Positions 54,895 through 64,000 of a stretch of DNA of 64,000 nucleotides are shown one piece after another. Under the pieces are notes generated by a model that was not told the DNA's origin, ran no database searches, and saw only the letters and a program-made list of their open reading frames with translations. The stretch lies in contig JAUJYZ010000039.1 in the NCBI GenBank assembly GCA_033675265.1, positions 128,735-192,734 on the forward strand, read 5' to 3'. Both the position numbers and the translations under genes were made by a program. The stretch comes from Actinostola sp. cb2023 (taxonomy: Eukaryota; Cnidaria; Anthozoa; Actiniaria; Actinostolidae). Positions within the stretch are counted from its first letter, which is position 1, and the number at the start of each line of letters is the position of its first letter.

Positions 54895-56112
54895 CAAACT
54901 TATGTCCTGCATCGTTGAACATTTGAAAATGAAAACTGAAAACTGCGTATGTGACTATTTTGATGATTTTCGAAATGTTATGCAATTGCTTCAAAAATAC
55001 ACCTACTGGCATATTGATACCTATATAAACATGATTTGGTCATTTTTAGATCGATTACACTAGAAAAAGTGCTTGTTTTGCAGTTTGCCGTTTTTCGTAG
55101 AAATCAAAAATGCGCGTTTTTGACGTCATGACAATGTGCGACATTTGATTTTGATTTTCTTCCAAAATACATCATTGTGAAACAAAACGCCACTTGCTCG
55201 GCAAACTTCCATCTCTCTTCTTGATATATTCGGGGATTTTCAATTCGACTATTTCAGGATCCCTGTTGTTTTCCAACGCACGACCGAACTGCATTCTGGG
55301 ATATCATGAACATTTTTGTCAACGACATTCCGTACCTCCATGTTTTAGAGATATTTTATCTCCCGGGCCTACAGGCAAACTAATGCACCGGTTGCATTCT
55401 TTACTAGTCGAAAGTCGCCAAAACTGCCTTAGTAGGTCCTCGAATTCACCACAGAACGACCAGAGATAACAACTCTCACTCTGCTGAATCCGCCATTTTG
55501 CAGATTCAGTTTCATCGTGAAATTGCACCTCGCCCCTGATTTCTTCCAGGAGAATGGCCTCTACCACCAGTCAAGCTTAATGATGCTGTTCTGGGGGCTT
55601 CTGTGGTGAAAACATGGCAATAAAAGACTTTAAATTGTGGCAAAGTGGCCCAGTTCTGCGAAGCACATCCAGAACCGATAGCCACGCCACGAGACAACTT
55701 AACCGCGTGATAGTTTGAGCCCGCGAGCTGTCAAGATTTCCATGGCAACAAAATTCGCTAAAAACTTCTAAAATCTCTGGACTGAGTGAAAGGTTGAAAT
55801 CATTCACATCTGAAGGTTTGTTATTGGTGAACAACACGTACAGATCACTGACGCGTAAAAGTTTCCTAATTTGCATATTTTCACAAACTATCCTGTCAAT
55901 GAATTCAAGTAGAAATTAAATATACTGTAGTGCCCAAAATTCGAGTGTAATCGATCTAAAAATCACCAAACATGTTTATATAGGTATTTAGAAGCCAGTA
56001 GGTGTATTTTTGAAGCAATTGCATAACATTTTGAAAATCATCAAAATAGTCACATACGCAGTTTTCATGGGCACCCCTTCAAATGTTCAACGATGCAGGA
56101 CATAAGTTTGAT
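54895..56112. mobile_element. TIR element family X, copy 2
   Basis: The outermost arms are caaacttatgtcctgcatcg and its reverse complement, then 'gttgaacatttga', then the arms shared with copy 1. It lacks the 97-bp module found in copy 1, giving the empty-site comparison. Confidence 0.8.
55577..55876 (-). CDS. 99-codon ORF of family X
   Basis: This is the homologue of the 98-codon frame at 1657-1953. It starts MQIRKLLRVSDLYVLF and ends FSPQKPPEQHH. Differences are scattered, and one indel of a codon keeps the frame. The function is unknown. Confidence 0.35.
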   Translation of the reverse strand: MQIRKLLRVSDLYVLFTNNKPSDVNDFNLSLSPEILEVFSEFCCHGNLDSSRAQTITRLSCLVAWLSVLDVLRRTGPLCHNLKSFIAMFSPQKPPEQHH

Positions 56113-56119
56113 ATGAAAC

Positions 56120-57336
56120 ATGGGAGATACTGAGCCTGATACGGCCGAAGTGGTTACCGAAGAAGAAAGAGTCTTAGAGAAGAAAATTAAGAAGGAAATT
56201 GACAAGCTTAATTTCTACTTGGAAGAAGCAGATGATTTATTGAAGATCGAAGTTCTAAAGGCTACATACGCATCATTGTTGGAGGAAAAGGCGAAGCTGA
56301 CCAAGGCTATGGAGGAGAGAGATCGAAGAATTACTGAAAAAGCTGAGAGACAGCCTGGCGCTGAAACACGAGAAGGAGCAGAAATTCAGAGCCTACGGCG
56401 TCGGGACTTCCACAAACTATCCCTAATTCAATCACTAATTTCCCTTTTGTCATGATATTACTTATAATTAAACCAAGTTCAGTGGATTACAAAACAGCCT
56501 GGGAGAGGCTCAAAGCAGAGTATGGCCAAGTCGTAGTTGCCGCCCATATGGACGAAATTATTAACCTTCCTGTGACGAAATAATTACGTCCCCTTGAGAC
56601 AGCAAAACACTTGAACAGTAATTAAATAAGTAAGTAATCCCAAGAGGGACATTAAGCATTTAGTACATTGTATCAGAACAAAAGAGTTACATCACAAGCT
56701 ATGATATATAAAGAAAGGACGCGATCATAGGGTGGGTCAAATCAGTGGAGTTCAGTTGGAGTGTGTACGGGAAGATAAGAAAACCTAAGAAACCTCTTCA
56801 GCATCTTGATACAGAGATACGGGTAAAGTCCGAAGGTTTAAAGAAGAAGAACGTTACTTGGAGTGGAGCCGGAGCAGTTGGAAAGAGCAGTTGAACAGTT
56901 GGAAAGCACAAGAAAGACGAAGGACAAGAAAGACGCAACACTGCTCATCGAACATTGAACACTGTACTTGGACTTTTGTTATGTATTTTAAGTAGTATTC
57001 TGTAGAGTTACATTTATATCATTATTAGTTTTTCATGACATCTTTAGGTCCTATTGGGGAGTAATAAATGTTGTCAGTCGCATGGTTTGTATTTGCAATT
57101 AGTAGTCTAGGGAGGAAGGGAGGGCACTCGGAGGGAACGGACAGTGAAAGCGTCACACTTCCAACGATTATAAAGGGCGTGAGCTATGAAAAGGTGAAGG
57201 GTTTTTACGAACGCCTCAGTAAGAACTTGGACGCATTACAAACGCTGGGAGAGGGTAAGATGTTGAAGGGGCTCGTAATGTCAACCCTAAACAAGCTCCC
57301 CAGCCGGTTAAACCCGATCTGGTAAGGACGGATGAC
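56120..57336 (+). pseudogene. BEL/Pao gag fragment split by a solo LTR
   Basis: The first part (56120-56455) reads KIKKEIDKLNFYLEEADDLL, coiled and charged. A second frame reads SVDYKTAWERLKAEYGQ and MDEIINLP up to 56570. After the inserted LTR it continues IIKGVSYEKVKGFYERLSKN, LDALQTLGEGKMLKGLVMST and LNKLP. The W-x-x-L-x-x-x-Y-G-Q and L-x-T-L-G-E...NKLP blocks are the DUF1759-type capsid region of BEL/Pao. It ends soon after. Frameshifts make it non-functional. Confidence 0.75.
56571..57157. repeat. Solo LTR, 587 bp
   Basis: It begins TGTGACG and ends CGTCACA, with the 5-bp duplication CTTCC on both sides (56566-56570, 57158-57162). Removing it and one duplication joins the gag reading INLP to TIIKGVSYEK. 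It contains tandem 'gcagttggaaag' phrases near 56875-56910. It is probably a gypsy-type LTR left by LTR-LTR recombination. Confidence 0.85.
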
Positions 57337-58001
57337 GATTGCCCCTAATCATTGTCAAAATGAATAACTAAACTTTACCGTATTCTCTAAACACTTCATA
57401 AGTTTCAGTCGTGTAACTTCACCGTACGCTGAGAAATTTTAATTTTGACATTTTGCGCCTCAAATGTGCGGTGCACTTCTCTGGTGCACGTTTCCGTGAA
57501 GCAGTCGGATTTTACCTTCGAGAGGACATCGACAAGCGCTCGGCAAATCTGAATTGTGCTCTTTTTTGCAAATTTTAATATTTATAGTATCACTAAACAT
57601 AAGTCAAAACATCTACAATATACTTTATTTGTTTTCTGTTTTGACTTTTATAAAGTATTTGTATTGTGTTTTGATTTTTATCGATTAAAATGCTTTAAAA
57701 TTGAGGCATTGTGTTTTATAAATGCAGAATAGTCTCAATATTTAGTACTGTGCAACACATTTTTGCTATCAGTGCTTATAAACAAAATGACAAACAAACG
57801 TATTTATTTCAACAATCAGTTAAAATAAGTTTACTAGCTTTTTACATACGGTTTTGCCGTTCTTTCTGTACAATTCATTCACTATATTGATCAGTAATAC
57901 TATGGATATGTTTTCGTATTTAAAAATACGAAATTAATGCCTGTCACCACAATCGACGAAGTTGTGAACTGATAACAATGAACATCGGAGTGCGATAAGC
58001 T
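57337..58001. other. No gene recognised
   Basis: This is AT-rich DNA. Nothing is called. Confidence 0.4.
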
Positions 58002-58005
58002 TTAA

Positions 58006-58815
58006 AGGCCCAGCTTAGACCGTGATGCTTAGCGCGCATGCTAATCAAATTAGCCATTTTTGTGATGCTGAAAATTCATCAAGTGATGTTTACAATCCGT
58101 CTGCATCGGCCGAAAATTTTTTTATTCAGTTAAAGTTAATTACTAGTATTCGTTTATGAGCAAGGGAAGTTTTTAGCGCTTTATTTTTAATTTTTAAGTC
58201 TTTTGGGAATTTATTTCGATTTTCATGTCGAACAGGTCCGCGGATGATCTCGACTACCCAGGTGATTGCGAGTAATTCGTCTTCGTTCAGTTTTCGATCT
58301 GTGCAACGAACGAAAACGAAGCTTGGGCTTCAAAGGCAGAACAAACAGTATTTTAGCTGAATTTCTACTACACAAAACTTCAGTAACAGAAGACACAGAA
58401 ACTCGAAGAAGGCGAAGTATTACTAGCCGAAGGTACACATTAGCCAATGCATCAGCACTTGATCGCTTCATTTTCAATATCCTTAGTACAAAGAAACATT
58501 TTGTTAGTGTTTTACTGATGATAATAAAAGCTAATTATACAAGAAAATTGAGTAATTGGTGTCGAAGAAGAATACTCACCGTACCTCAGCGTGACTAAGA
58601 TCACTCTCGAGTCGAGTGTGTTCACCACACTTTCTTCTCCCAGAAAGTCGGAATCATAAAAATTAAAACTGATTGCCGTTTTTTTTTCGCCTCTAGGAGT
58701 ACTTTGCATTTTTATATAGATCTATCATAGTTCATCTTGTATTTTTTACTCAACTATCAAACCGATTCAAAACAAAAATAGAAGCGCGAAAAGCATCACG
58801 GTCTAAGCTGGGCCT
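58006..58815. mobile_element. 810-bp TTAA-target MITE
   Basis: The ends AGGCCCAGCTTAGACCGTGA and the reverse complement are flanked by TTAA (58002-58005, 58816-58819). The arms are about 25 bp. Frames inside (58266-58598 plus, 58223-58477 minus) are Arg/Ser-rich mirror readings without a known domain. Confidence 0.8.
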
Positions 58816-58819
58816 TTAA

Positions 58820-60997
58820 TACTTACGTTCTTCCGTGAACCGTATTTAAAATTACTCTGTGTTTCTCTCAGATGATAGTAAGCTTATTTGCTAAATGTGT
58901 TGTGCTATTTCAATGACAAGAATGAACAACTGTTAAATAATATTTTAGTTCACAGCAGCTTCAGGAGTCCATCTCCATTCATGTCTCCTCAGTTCGATGT
59001 CCGTGAATTTGAGTTCGTCTATATTTTTGCTTCAGATGGTTTATTCTGTGTTGGCATTCCGGCTTGTGTTTTAAGAAGTACTGTAAGAAAGTACAAAATA
59101 ACGTAGATGATAGAGTCGTAATGTTTAAACAGATAAAGTACTAGGTACTTTAATGAACTTGATTGAAGTGTATTTCACTGACAACTGTACACAAGTCAAA
59201 TAGCTCGGTCATAATTTATGAAAAATAACTGAAGCAGCCCTTCTGCCATAGTATAGGCAAGTGCTTTTATGTCTTTTATTAGAGAACAGTTAGAGCAAAA
59301 ACTACTAAAACCTCGAGAAAACACTTCAGAAAATATATTTAGTTCAGCTGACTTTTCAACAAAACTGTCGTGTGTCGAGCACAACATGCAATTCTCCACC
59401 ATTCAAAATGAAAAAAGGCTACTTTAAAACCGTCGAATTTCTTCTAAAGTTACTTAAAGTTGACATGAATTGTGAACTTCTAAACTTACCATGGATCAAA
59501 AATAGAATCCTTTCGTTTACACCGAAAAAAAAACATGTTTTGTTTCATCAACTTCTCCGCCATTTTACAAAACTTCAGCGACTTCACTCTGGGTACCCTC
59601 CACGGGCCTGTAGCGTACGACGCCTTCGGCTCTTCGGTTCACGGAAAAGTGCACCAGAGAACTGCACCGCACATCAGGCCATGATACGCCATCAGTTTCA
59701 CACCTTATTTCACTATGTACATTGCTGCGGGCGCTTCTTGCGGGACACGCACAGGGAGCCCAACATAATACATTTATATGCACAGGGATCCCAACGTATC
59801 GCGCGCGCTCTACCACAGGAAACCCATAAAAAAGCGCGATAAATGTATTTATATTTATTATTAAATAGCCTCAAAAGCAATGGTTGGGCTGCCTGTGAAC
59901 AAACACGGTTACTTTCACTGCTTGTCAGATTCACTCCTGATTCGTCTTGTCGCTCATCGTCATATTTCAGAAAATTTGTTTTTGAATAGCCTTGTGAAAA
60001 CTCTTCAACCGCCACAACGATAGATACTAAACCAGGGGAAAATTACTAGGGGAGTCCATCTTCCCTAATGCCCTTAGATTCATCAGATTGTTAGCATGGC
60101 TATTTTTAGCAACAAGCTATGATTGGTTGGAGGTAAATGACGTCACTTGCAGTAAACATGGCGGACATCTCCTTCGTCGATGCTGAACATTTTATACCAC
60201 AGCTACATGTACATGTAGTTATTAATAAATTAAATTGATAAATCGTTTATTATATGGCTATTTTTTGCTTTTAAAATGTGGTTTTTGAATTTTTGATTTT
60301 GTAAGCGGCCGCACGGTTTCCCGCCATTTATGTAAATAAGAAATCTGCTCAATCAAATTCAAACAAGAAAGTCAAGAAAACCCATCCAATTTATATAACG
60401 ATTACAAACCGCTCAAAGCCGTTCGCTATTCTACGTGAAATCTCTTCATATAACACCGTAAGGGATTTATTTCTTTGAAATGGAGCTGTAAAGTTTGAAA
60501 AGAGTCAAAAAAACTTCGCCGGTGAGTCGGATTGACTCAACTCAACCACAGGTAGCCCAAGCTCTACTCAAGGCAGCTTTGCCAATCAGTTTTATTGAAA
60601 AACCTAAAAACACAATTTCTCTGAAAATTCTGAATAAAGTTCACTAAAACAAACACAGTGTGTTTTACTATATATTCTTCACATCTGGAGTGAATTTCAG
60701 CTCATTTTAATCATTTTGGGTATTTGTTTTCCCCTCATATGTATACTGTGACAAGGTAGGAATCAAAGCACGAAAAAACGAATTCAAACGGCCACAAATT
60801 CAAGCGTTTATTTCTCCAAAAAAGGTTTACATCCAAAATTGAAACTCATCACAGCTTGAATAGACAATATATACATCTGAATATCCCCAAAACATAACCC
60901 TACCTCTTTCCACGAATTTAGAAATGATCTCCAAACACGAAAATCCACCGTTGAAAATCATCAAAACAGGCGTGACCTAAAAAAGTCGGGGACAGCA
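58820..60997. other. No confident gene
   Basis: A possible ATG context 'aaacatggcggacatc' at about 60157 opens a 20-codon frame (MADISFVDAEHFIPQ) ending near cacag. It could be a first exon but has no family match. Short frames around 59372-60015 are not convincing. Confidence 0.3.
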
Positions 60998-61212
60998 GTG
61001 ACAAAATACACCTCACCGGGCGTAGGGAAGGGTAAAATGTAGTGTCGAATGCGTTCACCCCCTACCCGCTAAGGCGAAACCATTTTAGGTTAAAAAGTCG
61101 GTTGAAAGACAATGACACGTCAAGGTTTCGCCTTAGCGGGTAGGGGGTGAAGAACGCGTTCGACACTACATTTTACCCTTTCCCTACGCCCGGTGAGGTG
61201 TATTTTGTCACT
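60998..61212. repeat. Inverted repeat with arms of about 85-90 bp
   Basis: The left arm gtgacaaaatacacctcacc and the right arm are nearly perfect reverse complements through 'ccccctacccgctaaggcga', with a spacer of about 40 bp. Outside the arms, tcggggacag and ctgtccccga repeat the inversion with a gap. It is probably a short foldback element. Confidence 0.85.
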
Positions 61213-61879
61213 CATTCCCAGTTCTTTTACCGTTTCTGTCCCCGAGGCGTAGCCGAGTGCAGTATAAAGAATTTCGAGTTCATTCTACAGCCAGCAAGTG
61301 CGTCTATTTGCCGGTAAAGCACGAACTAGAAGTCTCTAACCCATTTATTATTCAAACTGAATACACTGTAGTTGTAAAATGTTCAAAATATAATATTAAT
61401 CACGGTAAATAAAGAAAAAATATATTTAACTAGATCTTCCGACGCTTCTGCTGGATATCTCCTCTACAACCACTCCAATTACAACCATTCTACAAAGAAA
61501 ACACGAATAAAGCATTTATCTTTTGTTTTTAAGTCATAACAACTAAACAAGGCAAGTTTCATTCATCATTTTTAAGCTCTGAGCTTCTTCACTCAACGAA
61601 CAAGAACAGACTGATAGCCGAGGCCGACGGCAAAAAGTGCTTGTTTTGAATAATAACAAGACGCTCTACAAGCGTTTACTCGGGCTTCTAATGGTGAAAT
61701 ACAAATTAAAGTGCTGTTGAATGCTAAACATTGCTACATAAGCTTTTCATCCAAGAATAAGGATGTTAGGATATCTTCCCATTGTAGTCATGCAGGCTTT
61801 TGTGTTATTTTATTTATGAAACTAATTTTAAAATAAATAGTTTATGATGCCAACATATAAAATACTGCCATATTTTCCT

Positions 61880-61910
<31 letters not shown>

Positions 61911-62530
61911 GGGGGATTGGTTGGTAGGGGGTACTCTCTTTGTCCAAGTGGTAGGGGTGATCGGCGGTCGGTTTTGAAAACGACCCCAAAAGGTACGCAT
62001 AAATTAAAAGAGCTCTTGAAGCCATGTTGATTTCAAGCCCTAAAAGGTACGACATATATGACCATATATGGCAGAAAAGTGATTGTGCTGATATCGTTTA
62101 ATCAGTGACTGGACAACATATTTCGTAGATACCAACAGCAATGGATCCTATTGTTAATATGAATGAAGTATAATTTTCCCTCAACAGACATTCAAAAGCT
62201 CTATCTATGGGCATGCAGTAGGTATAACCCTCAATATTTATTGCTCTGTCACCATGTACATTACCAGTGTAGCTTTCGCTGTATTCAAATTGATAGTCTG
62301 TATCATATACTGTGAGCAGTTGGTAATTCTGTCATCATCAAAAATGACTGTCCAGCTGATTGAGATAAGCTTGTTTACAACTCATTCCCAATATTCATTA
62401 TTTGCACCAGGTCACTCTGGGAGGTTGTTGGTTGTCTTTTATTGTATATCAAAGAACACAAACTCATTGCAACACATTGTTGTCCAGCATTTCGACCAAA
62501 TACTAAAATATTGCCTTGACTATAAGGTGC
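61213..62530. other. No gene recognised besides the G tract
   Basis: No domain or splice pattern was recognised. Confidence 0.4.
61880..61908 (+). repeat. Run of 29 G
   Basis: The uninterrupted G tract is followed by ttggggg and tagggggg-like runs. It could fold as a G-quadruplex and is prone to sequencing length error. Confidence 0.95.
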
Positions 62531-62532
62531 TC

Positions 62533-62937
62533 TTATTGTTTTGTTTGGATCAATAAAGTAGAGTAGGACCAGGATTCTTTTCTATATCTGTTCAATGCAG
62601 ACTGACAGAAATTTCTTCTGTGATTAAGACTTTTATATGTAGTGGACTTTGAAGAACAGTTTTCATCTATAAAACCCATTGATTGTAGATTTGGCTCCTT
62701 CAAAACTCGTTGTAAAGCCTTTTTCTTTCTTCTTTTGGAGACAATATGAATAGAGCGGTAAGTGATCTTTCTAAAAGACTGTCTTTTTATAGTACTGGGA
62801 ATAGGTCTATAGCAGTCACGTCGAGCAATACGTATATTATTGACAATATGATGAAACTGTGACGATGCTGGCACAGTTTTTTCAATACAAGAAATCATGA
62901 ACATTTTCACTACAAAGGTTAGCCTGGATGCGAACAT
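62533..62937 (-). CDS. Basic ORF downstream of 62882-63358, uncertain
   Basis: The minus frame (start codon uncertain) reads IARRDCYRPIPSTIKRQSF, IHIVSKRRKKKALQRVL and SLNHRRNFCQSALNRYR. It overlaps the next frame by about 55 bp, so a frameshift or intron may join the two. No known domain. The composition is Lys/Arg-rich, nucleic-acid-binding in style. Confidence 0.3.
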   Translation of the reverse strand: MFASRLTFVVKMFMISCIEKTVPASSQFHHIVNNIRIARRDCYRPIPSTIKRQSFRKITYRSIHIVSKRRKKKALQRVLKEPNLQSMGFIDENCSSKSTTYKSLNHRRNFCQSALNRYRKESWSYSTLLIQTKQ

Positions 62938-63358
62938 TTGAATTCGTCTCTACAATAGTAAGCTGTTGTTGACAATCTTGTAATATTGATTCAGTACTAG
63001 CTTTATATAGTTCGTACGATTCTATCATGGCCGCTTTGAAGTTCTCACCTTTCTTCAAGATATCTGTTTGCTTTTTGTCGTCAAACTTCAGTTCATCAGG
63101 CTTCGTGTTGTGTAATACACTGTGCATAGCTATGCAGTTCTCAGATGAGTTCTTATTTGAGTTCATAATGTTCATATTTATGTTATTTTGTAGCTCATTT
63201 GTATTGATTTGTAGCTCTTTGAGTTCGTGGACCGACCCGTTTCGAAAACGCTTGTCTTCTTTTAGTGTGGGCCTACCACGAACAGCGTGTGCATTTGTAA
63301 GTGAGAAGAGCGTGTCTAACAGCAAGCGATACATCATTTTAGTTATCGACGATGTCAT
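62882..63358 (-). CDS. Hypothetical protein related to 21462-21698
   Basis: From ATG the 158-codon frame reads MTSSITKMMYRLLLDTLFSL, TNAHAVRGRPTLKEDKRF and then a polar helical region (NTNELQNNINMNIMNSNKN). The first 35 residues resemble the decayed frame at 21.6 kb, which suggests a repeated, possibly transposon-borne gene. No family is recognised. It may join to the basic frame at 62533. Confidence 0.4.
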   Translation of the reverse strand: MTSSITKMMYRLLLDTLFSLTNAHAVRGRPTLKEDKRFRNGSVHELKELQINTNELQNNINMNIMNSNKNSSENCIAMHSVLHNTKPDELKFDDKKQTDILKKGENFKAAMIESYELYKASTESILQDCQQQLTIVETNSNVRIQANLCSENVHDFLY

Positions 63359-63608
63359 GAGCTTTGTCCGAAAGAGGAATATCGAACTTTTTCAAACGAC
63401 TCCGCCACAGTCACAGAAGTATTCCTTCGTCGAATGAGTCAAACGTGCACGTCTCGTATGAGCCTGCGATATGAGCCTGCGATATACGACCGAGCGCATG
63501 CGCTGTCATGACGATTTGTCCATTTTGTGACCGACGAAGAAAAAGAAAGCCCAATTTATAACTCGGGCTTCCTGTGGATAGGCCCGAGTAATTAGGTTCG
63601 TTTTTTAC

Positions 63609-63738
63609 CTTTCATCACTGAAACTCCACAACGAGTTTGACGAACAGTCATTTTAGGCTGAGTACCTGCTATTATTTCGTCTATTTCTTCTTTAGCTAGT
63701 TGGTGAAACCTGTCTTTGTCAGGATCAACAGCCGCCAT
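63609..63738 (-). CDS. Possible first exon of a recombinase-like or unknown gene
   Basis: The ATG lies in a good context (gccgccATGg read as cATGGCGGC). The exon encodes MAAVDPDKDRFHQLAKEEID then EIIAGTQPKMTVRQTRCGVS and VMK, and ends at a donor gtaaaa. A short acidic helix with a T-x-R-Q-T-x-x-G-V-x-V motif recalls the N-terminus of Crypton/DUF3504 proteins, which often start this way. The next exon is not identified. It could lead to the frame at 63358. Confidence 0.4.
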
Positions 63739-64000
63739 GACACCGCTGGACCGTGCGTATTTTACCCCGTTGTTCAGTCATGTTCAACCATTGTCCGACA
63801 TATTGAAACTCATTATTATTTAAACAATTGTGGGCGGAGCGATGCCCTTTTATAGTGCGCCCTCGTGTTTAAGATACATACATGCATCTTTCCAAATTAT
63901 CGTGAAGAGAAAAGTTTCCATCCGCTGTCGGGCCTGTCACGCAATACAAAAGCTGTTCAAAAATAACATTGATTTTTTTTTGGATTATTTTCGAAATATT
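63739..64000. other. Window end, no gene
   Basis: This is the upstream side of the possible exon. It may hold its promoter, but no element is identifiable by eye. Confidence 0.3.

Noticed and set aside
58266..58598. 110-codon Arg-rich ORF in the TTAA element
   Set aside because: It is low-complexity, with opposing ORFs of similar length and no evidence of conservation.
59713..60015. 100-codon minus-strand ORF
   Set aside because: It has no ATG at its start (GTG only), no domain, and no splice evidence.
60157..60230. First exon MADISFVDAEHFIPQ
   Set aside because: The ATG context is good, but there is no family match and no second exon. It was mentioned only as a possibility.

Overview
The window is animal nuclear DNA. 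It is AT-rich, has spliced genes and is dominated by transposable elements. The only host gene I can identify is a minus-strand copy of C2CD5 (C2 domain-containing protein 5). Four exons in compatible phase lie at 31865-31950, 19540-19609, 16779-16839 and 16518-16682. The remaining exons were not found and probably lie beyond the window or between repeats. The element mix (Penelope-like, BEL/Pao, Ty3/gypsy, Crypton, PIF/Harbinger, Tc1/mariner and TTAA-target elements) suggests a marine invertebrate, most likely a cnidarian. That assignment is inference.

Layout. 1-5.4 kb: an AT minisatellite, an inverted-repeat element, a retroelement 3' tail, a LINE fragment and a hairpin with a hammerhead-like core. 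5.47-15.27 kb: one BEL/Pao retrotransposon bounded by a 5-bp duplication (CGATT). It is broken by at least five later insertions, one carrying a RecQ-like helicase fragment and one a GIY-YIG nuclease fragment. 16.5-32 kb: C2CD5 exons, with introns holding a Penelope-like element with an inverted 5' part, a minus-strand BEL/Pao pol fragment, a Crypton recombinase remnant, a three-level nest of short DNA transposons and a TTAA element. 33.88-42.54 kb: an apparently complete PIF/Harbinger transposon with a CTG target duplication, a 3-exon transposase gene (minus) and an 8-exon Myb/SANT-like partner gene (plus). 42.6-46.6 kb: a decayed Penelope-like element broken by hairpin elements and by the N-terminal exons of another Crypton, ending in a 71-bp minisatellite. 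47-54.9 kb: a TIR element, Ty3/gypsy fragments, a BEL-type LTR with primer-binding site and a second minisatellite. 54.9-64 kb: a second copy of the first inverted-repeat element, a BEL/Pao gag cut by a solo LTR, a TTAA element, a 100-bp-arm inverted repeat, a 29-G tract and a short uncertain minus-strand gene.

The intact-looking coding units are the Harbinger gene pair and the C2CD5 exons. In Harbinger elements the Myb-like protein is the usual DNA-binding partner of the transposase, so the pair probably works together. Nearly everything else is a broken element copy. No CRISPR array, rRNA or credible functional tRNA gene was seen. Reading was by eye, so percent identities are not given and boundaries marked approximate may shift.
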